A DNA stretch of 20,895 bases from a virus, in IMG/VR virus record IMGVR_UViG_3300008266_008495, positions 1-20,895 of that record; one strand, written 5' to 3'. Numbering within the stretch: position 1 is the first letter of the stretch; the number at the start of each line of letters is the position of its first letter. Of this stretch, positions 14,516 through 20,895 are shown one piece after another. A program made the translations under genes and the position numbers. The notes beneath the pieces were generated by a model. It saw only the letters and a list, made by a program, of their open reading frames with translations, searched no databases and was not told the origin of the DNA.

Positions 14516-15373
14516 ATGCTTATAAAACATTCAAAATTTAAGAATACAGGTATTCTCTTTGAATTATTAGTAAGGCAGATAACATCCGACACTTTATCGG
14601 GTAAATCCTCAGAAGCCACGGGTATTCTTAAAAAGTTTTTCAGTAAAACTGAATTAGGACGCGAATATAAATTATATGAAAGTTTATTAAAGCGTACTAA
14701 TTTAACTGAAGGGAAAGCTGAAATTATAATCAATACTATCTTAGAAAGCTCCAAGCAATTAAACCGCTCAGCTCTTAAAAGACAAAAGTATAATTTAATT
14801 AATGAAATTAAAAAATATTATAATTTAGAGGACTTTTTTAAAAGTAAATTACCTAACTATAAGGCTCAAGCCTCAATCTATACTTTAATTGAAGCCTATA
14901 ATAGTGAGAAAAAAGTGTTTCATGAGCAAACAATTTCAAATAAATTAGTTTTACTTGAACATTTAACTTCATTAACATCAAAACCAAAAGAATCTAATGA
15001 TGAAGTAATAAATGAATTTTCTACTTATGACAAAGATACTCGTATCTTAACATATAAAATTTTATTAGACAAATTCAACAGTAAATACTCAGACTTTAGT
15101 AATACTAAAAAAACAATTCTTAAAGAGTTTATTAATAGTGTAGATAACACAAGTAAACTTAAAGAATTTTATAATACTAAAATTGGTGATTTCAAAAATG
15201 AACTTGTTAAATTAAATAAAAAAACTAAAAATGAAGTTACCAAAATTAAAATCAATGAGGTAACTAATTTATTACTTGAGTTAGGAAAAAATGATAAAGT
15301 AACTAATGATAATATAGTTAATTTATTACAATACTGTGATTTAATTGAAGAACTTAAATCAGTAAATGGATAA
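14516..15373 (+). CDS. Conserved T4-like phage protein between portal and protease, 285 aa
   Basis: The product opens HSKFKNTGILFELLVRQI followed by TSDTL and a KKFFSKTELGREYKLYE segment. I recall this N-terminal pattern (KFKNTGxLFELLVRQI) from hypothetical proteins near the capsid genes of marine T4-like phages. The whole protein is helical and Lys/Asn/Glu-rich with many coiled-coil-like stretches. In T4 this position holds the small core proteins gp67 and gp68, so a prohead core or head-completion role is plausible, but I see no direct homology to them. The 3' end overlaps the next gene by 8 nt. Confidence 0.72.
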   Translation: MLIKHSKFKNTGILFELLVRQITSDTLSGKSSEATGILKKFFSKTELGREYKLYESLLKRTNLTEGKAEIIINTILESSKQLNRSALKRQKYNLINEIKKYYNLEDFFKSKLPNYKAQASIYTLIEAYNSEKKVFHEQTISNKLVLLEHLTSLTSKPKESNDEVINEFSTYDKDTRILTYKILLDKFNSKYSDFSNTKKTILKEFINSVDNTSKLKEFYNTKIGDFKNELVKLNKKTKNEVTKIKINEVTNLLLELGKNDKVTNDNIVNLLQYCDLIEELKSVNG

Positions 15374-15890
15374 ACCTAATTTAAATAAACTTAAAGAAGT
15401 AGTACTCAAAAAGTTAAAAGAAATGAGTGCTACTGGCGCTGGAGCAGGTGCTGGTACTTTCACTCCTGGCTCTGGAGCTCAATATGCTACTCCTTATGCT
15501 TTTAATCCTAATAAAAAAGCTAAAGGAGCCCAAAATATTTATTATTATAAGTTAGGTTGGAAACCAGTAAATGCTAAAAAGCTTCATAAAGCTTCTAAAA
15601 CTATAGATCATAAAGATTTATGGAAAAAGAAATTAGAAGAAGAAGCAACTGACACTTACATTAATAATCTTAACTTAACTGATCCTGCTTTATCACAATT
15701 TATAGAAAAAAGAGTAAGTGATTTTGATAAAATAGAAGATAAATTAAACACTTTACTCCCTCTATTAAAACAAGCTAAAGCACAAACAATGGAGTACTAT
15801 AAAAATTCTCCAGACTTTAAAATACAGTATGGTACCGATTTAGCAGTTGATTATTTAGACGACATCATTAAACTCTTCAATAAAAAATGA
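15366..15890 (+). CDS. Putative prohead/internal protein with capsid-targeting N-terminus, 174 aa
   Basis: The protein begins with a basic amphipathic helix (MDKPNLNKLKEVVLKKLKE) ending in L-K-E at 17-19, a good site for the prohead protease. Directly after it comes a flexible Gly/Ala run (TGAGAGAGTFTPGSGAQYAT, 23-42), then an aromatic segment (AQNIYYYKLGWKPVN) and a helical C-terminal half. The design, leader then cleavage site then flexible linker, suits an internal head or prohead core protein. It overlaps the previous gene by 8 nt and the next by 4 nt (ATGA), inside the portal-protease interval. Confidence 0.72.
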   Translation: MDKPNLNKLKEVVLKKLKEMSATGAGAGAGTFTPGSGAQYATPYAFNPNKKAKGAQNIYYYKLGWKPVNAKKLHKASKTIDHKDLWKKKLEEEATDTYINNLNLTDPALSQFIEKRVSDFDKIEDKLNTLLPLLKQAKAQTMEYYKNSPDFKIQYGTDLAVDYLDDIIKLFNKK

Positions 15891-17422
15891 GAACACTACA
15901 AGAACAATATAACGCCATTAAAAATGGTAACGGAAATAAAGCTCAATTCTTAAAACAAGCTAGACATTTGTTTCCTCAATATGTGAATCAATACTCTGAT
16001 TTTGACACAGCCTCGGGTGTATTAAAATCTAAACAAATCATTAGTGAAGCAGCAGGTGGTGTTGTTTCTAAAGGATTTGATATTTGGGATTGGAAGAAAA
16101 TTTTAGCAGAAGAGACTAAAGCAACTGAAAAAGAAACATCTAAAGAAGTATTAGATGCTCAAAAACACGCTTATAATAACTCAGACATGAAAAACGCTGA
16201 TAACGTTAATTTTAACGAGATCATGAAAGGATTTTATGCTGAATTAAAAGACGAGAAGAATAAAGAAAAAAGTGGTGATGAACTTAAAGCTATAGTTGTT
16301 AAAAACTTAGCTAAAGATCCTTTATATTATACTAAAAATGGTGAATTTGGAACTAAAGGAGTTGGATATACAACTGAAGCTCCTGGTTTAGGCGAACCTA
16401 AAGAACCAAAAGGTAAACATAAATCATCAGGTTATGGTGATTTAAAAGAAAATAAAGAAAAAAGAGAATTATCATTACAATTAATTGATAAAGAAGATAA
16501 AAAGGGATTAGCTCTTTATAAGAATACTAAAGATCAAAACGATTTATATTATTATGATGGAAAAGTATTATATAGTATTAGAGATGATGGATCAAAAGGA
16601 CCTTCTGTTAGAATGAGTTTATTTAATATAACTGGATTAAGAGAAGGAAAAATTAAAGAAAACACTGATATTTTAGATTATTATTTAAGTGTTATTGATT
16701 CTAATAATATGAGTAAGGACGAAGCGTTTGCTTATCTAGAAAATGAAGATCTCCCAGGAACTCAAATTGACACAATTATGAACTATGCTTTTCCTATAAA
16801 GGCGGATAAAGATATTCCATCTCAAGGAATGACTGAAGCAGAACAAAAACTTCGTTCTTTAGTTCGTAATATTATTAAAGAAGAACTTAATAAATATGGA
16901 GAAGAGAAGGAAGATTGGAACGATCAAACTGGAGATTATGATGAAGCTAATTTAAGTGAAAATAATGAATCCCCGGTTAAAAAAGGTGATATTCTCTATC
17001 ATAAAAATAGTGATTCTACACTTGAAGTAACAAATATTGAACCCAAAAGTATTTCTATGAAAGTAATCAAAGTTTCAGATAAAACCCCAACTTACATTAA
17101 AGTAGGACAAAAATCTAAAACTAGTTATAGTGCTATAGGTAAAACTTATATTAAAAAAGAAATAAATTTAAACGAAGGATCAATCCCTGCTAAAGCAGAA
17201 AAAATAACAGATAAAGTAATTAAATGGTATGAAAATCATCCTAATCCTAAAATGAAAGAGTTACTTAATTCTGTTGAGAAAAATATAGAAAATATGCTTT
17301 CTAAAACTGTAGGTAAAAATGCTATTAGTGTTGAAGAATTTGAAAAAATAGTTAAATCCAAATACGGAAAACCATTTGAAGATCCAAACTATAGCGTATT
17401 TAAAAAAGCGACAAATAAATAA
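15887..17422 (+). CDS. Large hydrophilic prohead/virion candidate, 511 aa
   Basis: No characterised family is recognised. The N-terminus (TLQEQYNAIKNGNGNKAQFL then KQARHLFPQYVNQY) appears to be a compact helical domain and is followed by possible protease sites I-S-E (52-54, next residues AAGG) and L-A-E (73-75). A long Lys/Glu-rich region follows. At residues 315-336 there is an internal copy of the leader-like helix (MTEAEQKLRSLVRNIIKEEL), then an acidic linker and a C-terminal domain with a small beta region (GDILYHKNSDSTLEVTNIEP) and helices. It looks like two or more modules joined by cleavable linkers. Its position between portal and protease supports a role in head assembly. ATGA overlap with the gene before; one base separates its stop from the next start. 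Confidence 0.72.
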   Translation: MRTLQEQYNAIKNGNGNKAQFLKQARHLFPQYVNQYSDFDTASGVLKSKQIISEAAGGVVSKGFDIWDWKKILAEETKATEKETSKEVLDAQKHAYNNSDMKNADNVNFNEIMKGFYAELKDEKNKEKSGDELKAIVVKNLAKDPLYYTKNGEFGTKGVGYTTEAPGLGEPKEPKGKHKSSGYGDLKENKEKRELSLQLIDKEDKKGLALYKNTKDQNDLYYYDGKVLYSIRDDGSKGPSVRMSLFNITGLREGKIKENTDILDYYLSVIDSNNMSKDEAFAYLENEDLPGTQIDTIMNYAFPIKADKDIPSQGMTEAEQKLRSLVRNIIKEELNKYGEEKEDWNDQTGDYDEANLSENNESPVKKGDILYHKNSDSTLEVTNIEPKSISMKVIKVSDKTPTYIKVGQKSKTSYSAIGKTYIKKEINLNEGSIPAKAEKITDKVIKWYENHPNPKMKELLNSVEKNIENMLSKTVGKNAISVEEFEKIVKSKYGKPFEDPNYSVFKKATNK

Positions 17423-17423
17423 T

Positions 17424-18035
17424 ATGAAATCCTTATTAATAGAGACTCGCCCATTTAGTATATCACCAGTTGCTCTTACTGAAGGTAAGAGTGTGAATGG
17501 TAATCCTTTAGTTGAAGGTATTCTAGCTACTTGTGAAGTAAAAAACGGAAATGGTAGATACTATGCTAAAGATTTATGGGAAAGAGAAATTAATAAGTAT
17601 ATGACTTTAGTTAAAGAAAGAAGAGCATGTGGTGAATTAGATCATCCTGACTCTCAAGTAATTAACTTAAAAAATGTATCACATAATATATCAAGCATTT
17701 GGTGGGACGGAGATAACATTATGGGTAAAATAGAAATTTTACCAACTCCATCAGGTAATATTTTAACAGCTTTAATAGGATCAGGTATTAAAGTAGGGGT
17801 TTCATCTCGCGGAATGGGAAGCCTAAAACAAGTAGGTGAAGTATTAGAAGTACAAGATGATTTTGAACTATTATGTTGGGATTTTGTAAGTACACCTTCA
17901 AATCCAGGCTCATTTATGACTCCATTAAATGAAGGTCAATCATCTCCTATTAATCCTTATGGTAGAGTAAATTCTATAGTGACAGAAATTTTATGTGCTA
18001 ACCATATTAAGCGTATTTCCAAATTAAAAACTTAA
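17424..18035 (+). CDS. Prohead core protease (T4 gp21-like, peptidase S77)
   Basis: This is the serine protease that matures the prohead by cutting scaffold, capsid and internal proteins after (L/I)-x-E. ATG 17424 gives 203 aa (T4 gp21 is 212); an upstream in-frame ATG at 17376 lies inside the preceding gene and is rejected. Catalytic candidates are His74 in GELDHPD, Ser127/128 in VGVSSRGMGS and Asp153 in CWDFVSTPSNPG. Its own sequence has consensus sites near both ends: L-T-E at 18-20 (before GKSVNG) and L-N-E at 168-170 (before GQSS). Self-trimming to about residues 21-170 is thus expected. It is followed after 6 nt by the scaffold gene. Confidence 0.93.
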   Translation: MKSLLIETRPFSISPVALTEGKSVNGNPLVEGILATCEVKNGNGRYYAKDLWEREINKYMTLVKERRACGELDHPDSQVINLKNVSHNISSIWWDGDNIMGKIEILPTPSGNILTALIGSGIKVGVSSRGMGSLKQVGEVLEVQDDFELLCWDFVSTPSNPGSFMTPLNEGQSSPINPYGRVNSIVTEILCANHIKRISKLKT

Positions 18036-18041
18036 GGAAAA

Positions 18042-19163
18042 ATGGCAACAAACAGAGATTTGCTTAAAGAAGCAATCGCAGATGCTAAAGCTGTTAAAGA
18101 AACTGCTATCGCAAATGCAAAAGCTGCTTTAGAAGAAGCATTTACTCCCTACCTCAAGGAAAAATTATCTGCTAAATTACAAGAAATGGAAGATAATGAA
18201 ACTGAGTTAGAAGAAAGTGAAGTTTCTGAAGTAGAAAAAGAAAAGAAAATGGAAGAAGCAAAGAAAGAAGAAGACATGACCGAAGAAGTTTCTTTAGATG
18301 AACTATTAGCTGAATTAGAAGAATCTGATGACATGGACGAAACGTACATGGAAGAAGATGTTTATGAAGCTAAAGGTGAAGAAGAAGAAATGTCAATCGA
18401 AGATATGTCTGAAGATGATCTTAAATCTTTCATTGAAGATGTAATTAAAGACATGGTATCAGCTGGTGAATTAGAAGCTGGCGAAGAAGGTGAAGAAGAA
18501 GTTGATATGGATATGGAAGCAGGCGCTGAAGAAGAGCTTGACGAAGTTTTCAATATTGATGAACTCTTAGCTGAAATGGAAAAAGAAGAATCTCTAGAAG
18601 AGAAAAAAGAAAAAGAAAAAATGGAAGAAATTGAAATTGGCTCTGATGTTTATTTAAATCAAGCTGAAACAATCCTAGCTGTTCTTAGTACTCTTGGTAT
18701 AGTAGGCGCAGCCGCTCTAGCCACAGATGAAATCAGAACTGGTTTAGCTAATGCTCTTAAAAAGGGTAAAAAAGCAGCAGCTGATTTTATTAAAGGTTTA
18801 AAAGGTAAAACTGCTGAAACTCAAGAAATGGAAGAACAATTAAATGAACTTCGTAATGAATTAAATGAAGTAAATTTATTGAACGCTAAACTTCTTTACA
18901 CTAACAAAATCTTCCGCAACAAGTCTTTAACTGAATCACAAAAGGTAAAGGTTTTAACTGCGTTTGATAAAGCAACAACTAAAAAAGAAGTTGAACTTGT
19001 TTATGAAACTTTAGTAGAAGGCTTAAAAACAACTACAAAAGCTCCTATTAAAGAATCATTAGGTTCTGCCTCTAAAGTATTAGGTGGTGCTACATCAAAA
19101 CCAATCATTGAGAACGATGCTTTCGCTCGTATGCGTGAGTTAGCGTTTGGTGGTAACAAATAA
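18042..19163 (+). CDS. Prohead scaffold / core protein (T4 gp22-like)
   Basis: The internal scaffold assembles with the capsid protein and is then digested. Residues 1-40 are a helix (MATNRDLLKEAIADAKAVKE) with an L-K-E site at 8-10. Residues about 45-200 are extremely acidic (long Glu/Asp runs with Met). The C-terminal third (about 262-325) holds the recognisable gp22-type coiled coil: ELRNELNEVNLLNAKLLYTN then SLTESQKVKVLTAFDKA. Unusually, a hydrophobic stretch (TILAVLSTLGIVGAAALA, 210-227) followed by a cationic helix (LANALKKGKKAAADFIKGLK, 235-254) is inserted before the coiled coil. AAGGA four nt before ATG serves as RBS. Directly between protease and major capsid genes, as in T4. Confidence 0.9.
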   Translation: MATNRDLLKEAIADAKAVKETAIANAKAALEEAFTPYLKEKLSAKLQEMEDNETELEESEVSEVEKEKKMEEAKKEEDMTEEVSLDELLAELEESDDMDETYMEEDVYEAKGEEEEMSIEDMSEDDLKSFIEDVIKDMVSAGELEAGEEGEEEVDMDMEAGAEEELDEVFNIDELLAEMEKEESLEEKKEKEKMEEIEIGSDVYLNQAETILAVLSTLGIVGAAALATDEIRTGLANALKKGKKAAADFIKGLKGKTAETQEMEEQLNELRNELNEVNLLNAKLLYTNKIFRNKSLTESQKVKVLTAFDKATTKKEVELVYETLVEGLKTTTKAPIKESLGSASKVLGGATSKPIIENDAFARMRELAFGGNK

Positions 19164-19209
19164 CTTAATTTAAAAACAATTTAAAAACAAATTAAAAACT
19201 GAAAAAAAC
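19164..19209 (+). promoter_or_regulatory. A-rich leader with short direct repeats before the major capsid gene
   Basis: The gap between scaffold and capsid genes contains AATTTAAAAAC twice in tandem and a third variant AAATTAAAAAC, then CTGAAAAAAAC directly before ATG 19210. There is no TATTTATA motif and no Shine-Dalgarno. The unstructured A-rich leader may favour high translation of the capsid gene; this is inferred. Confidence 0.45.
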
Positions 19210-20880
19210 ATGAGTTCAATTCAATCATTACTCGAATCAGCTAATCCCTGGAAATCGCTTCAAGGCGATGCTGCCAAATTAGCTTCCAAGTGGTCCAAGA
19301 CGGGCTTACTTGAAGGCTTTGGTTCAGAGGTTGAGCGCAATAATATGGCTCTTATCCTTGAAAATCAAGCAAAACAATTAGTAGTAGAAGCTAGCCAAAC
19401 TGGTGCTTCTCCAACCGCAGGTACATTTACTGTAGGTCAATCTGAAAACTGGGCTGGTATTGCTCTTCCATTAGTACGTAAAGTATTTGGACAAATCGCC
19501 GCAAAAGAATTTGTTAGTGTACAGCCAATGAATTTACCTTCTGGTCTTGTATTCTTCCTTGACTTCCAATATGGAACTACTAAGAATCCATTCACTTCTG
19601 GTGATTCTATGTATGGTGCTCGTAATCCATTAGGTCAATTCCCATTCCAAACTACTGGCACTACTGGTGGTTTATATGGGGCTGGTCGTTTTGCTTACTC
19701 CACTAACCAATTTACTGCTTCTGCTGTAACAGTTACAGCAGCTTCAGCTTCTTGGGCTGAAGTAGGATTTGATTCTGATTTATCAGCATCAGCAGCTGCT
19801 GGTAGTATTAAGAAATTAACTATAGGTACTGCTTCATTATCAGCTTTTGATCCAGATGCAGTTCGTGGATTTATTATTACTTCAGGTTCAGTGTCTGTAG
19901 CTGATAATCTTTCCGCATTCCATGCTTATAATTATACTGCTGGTCAGATCAATTTCTTTGTTACGGCTTCTACTGCTGAAATCCCAACTTTAACAACAGC
20001 ATTTACTGTCTTCTATAATAAAATTACAGCTGATAATAATCGTGGTGATTTTGAAGATGGACAAACATTTAGTACAAATACTGCGGTTGGTGCTACAGGT
20101 ACTACAATCTCTATTCCTGAAGTTAATATCAAGATGCAATCTCAAGCTATTGTTGCTAAGACTAAAAAGTTAAAAGCAGTGTGGACGCCTGAATTCGCTC
20201 AAGATTTGAACGCTTACCAGAATATTGATGCTGAAGCTGAATTAACTAACATCATGAGCGAATACATTTCTATGGAAATTGACCTCGAAATTCTTGATAT
20301 GTTAATTGAAGATGCTGCTGCTGGTACTGAATACTGGTCTGTAAATAATAACACTTTCTTTGATGCTGCTACTTCAACTTTAGTTGAAAGATCAGTAGCT
20401 GGCGGTGGATATTACAACACTCAAGGCGGTTGGTTCCAAACTCTTGGAACTAAAATGCAGAAGATTTCTAACAAGATTCACCAATTAACCCTCCGTGGTG
20501 GTGCAAACTTCTTAGTATGTTCTCCTACCGTAGCTACTGTACTCGAATCAATCCCAGGTTTTGCCGCTAACACTAATGGTGATGCTGCTAACATGGAATA
20601 TGCTTTCGGTGTTCAGAAAGTTGGTGCTATCAATAACCGCTATACCGTTTATAAGAATCCATATATGACTGAAAACGTTATTTTAATGGGATTCCGTGGT
20701 AAGCAGTTCCTTGAGTCTGGTGCCGTATTCGCTCCATATATTCCGTTGATCATGACTCCTCTTGTGTACGATCCAAATACCTTCACTCCACGTAAAGGTT
20801 TGATGACTCGTTACGCTAAGAAGATGTTACGTCCGGAATTCTATGGTAAGATCTATGTTAGTGGTTTAAATACCCTCTAA
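19210..20880 (+). CDS. Major capsid protein (T4 gp23-like)
   Basis: This protein forms the hexamers of the head shell. The 556-aa product aligns with gp23 features: an N-terminal delta region (NPWKSLQGDAAKL; RNNMALILENQAK), a cleavage site at V-V-E60 before ASQTG (T4 cuts after Glu65), then VGQSENWAGIALPLVRKVFG and FVSVQPMNLPSGLVFFLDFQYG in two parts (76-95, 101-122). After a Ser/Thr/Ala-rich insertion (about 165-295) the core resumes with KLKAVWTPEFAQDLNAYQNI and IMSEYISMEIDLEIL. It ends APYIPLIMTPLVYDP and TRYAKKMLRPEFYG. Codon use here has more C-ending codons (TTC, AAC, ATC) than neighbouring genes, as expected for the most abundant virion protein. Confidence 0.95.
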   Translation: MSSIQSLLESANPWKSLQGDAAKLASKWSKTGLLEGFGSEVERNNMALILENQAKQLVVEASQTGASPTAGTFTVGQSENWAGIALPLVRKVFGQIAAKEFVSVQPMNLPSGLVFFLDFQYGTTKNPFTSGDSMYGARNPLGQFPFQTTGTTGGLYGAGRFAYSTNQFTASAVTVTAASASWAEVGFDSDLSASAAAGSIKKLTIGTASLSAFDPDAVRGFIITSGSVSVADNLSAFHAYNYTAGQINFFVTASTAEIPTLTTAFTVFYNKITADNNRGDFEDGQTFSTNTAVGATGTTISIPEVNIKMQSQAIVAKTKKLKAVWTPEFAQDLNAYQNIDAEAELTNIMSEYISMEIDLEILDMLIEDAAAGTEYWSVNNNTFFDAATSTLVERSVAGGGYYNTQGGWFQTLGTKMQKISNKIHQLTLRGGANFLVCSPTVATVLESIPGFAANTNGDAANMEYAFGVQKVGAINNRYTVYKNPYMTENVILMGFRGKQFLESGAVFAPYIPLIMTPLVYDPNTFTPRKGLMTRYAKKMLRPEFYGKIYVSGLNTL

Positions 20881-20895
20881 TATAACTTAACATAA
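20881..20895 (+). other. Window end after capsid gene
   Basis: Only 15 AT-rich bases follow the capsid stop; no further gene or terminator can be judged. Confidence 0.6.

Noticed and set aside
17376-18035. Longer 219-aa protease
   Set aside because: The extra residues are an out-of-frame reading of the end of the 511-aa gene; ATG 17424 gives a length close to T4 gp21.
18149-18553. Ser-rich minus-strand ORFs opposite the scaffold gene
   Set aside because: They arise from the GAA/GAT codon runs of the acidic scaffold read in reverse.

Overview
The window is part of the genome of a T4-like tailed phage (contractile-tail myovirus type), probably assembled from a metagenome. The evidence is a capsid and packaging block of recognisable T4-type proteins: large terminase (gp17), portal (gp20), prohead protease (gp21, S77 family), scaffold (gp22) and major capsid protein (gp23). 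Every gene is on the + strand, genes are tightly packed or overlapping, and the DNA is strongly AT-rich. The host cannot be named. Some starts have A-rich leaders (as in Bacteroidota) and others have good Shine-Dalgarno sites. No tRNA, rRNA, CRISPR or transposon was seen, and no stretch over 300 bases lacks a gene.

Layout. (1) 1-3247: the end of a phage protein resembling pyrimidine-dimer-glycosylase annotations, then a COG2509-type FAD-dependent oxidoreductase cut into two ORFs (418-936 and 2450-3247). About 1.5 kb lies between them and holds three small genes and a GIY-YIG/NUMOD3 homing endonuclease. (2) 3259-5985: small phage genes, including a winged-helix/AT-hook protein, a DUF6884-like protein and three unassigned proteins. 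(3) 5992-9434: two related fibre or adhesin-like structural proteins, the second 935 aa and repetitive. (4) 9483-11023: a small HNxxGPA protein, a NadR/AAA_28-like P-loop ATPase and a second winged-helix protein that touches terL. (5) 11023-20880: terL, portal, three virion or prohead candidates, protease, scaffold and major capsid protein. The T4 tail genes 18 and 19, which lie between 17 and 20 in T4, are absent here.

Two themes tie the window together. First, at least five otherwise unrelated small proteins begin with a short amphipathic helix ending in (L/I)-x-E. This resembles the T4 capsid-targeting peptide that the gp21 protease removes, and matching sites occur in the window's own protease, scaffold, capsid protein and 511-aa protein. 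The phage may therefore load a set of internal proteins, including two winged-helix DNA-binding candidates, into its head. Second, a conserved TATTTATA(A) motif sits in seven intergenic gaps, often fused to the preceding stop codon. Four of the five peptide-bearing genes directly follow one. The motif is the exact reverse complement of the T4 late promoter core TATAAATA, and in two places it lies only 3-4 nt from the start codon, so its role as a forward promoter is not settled.
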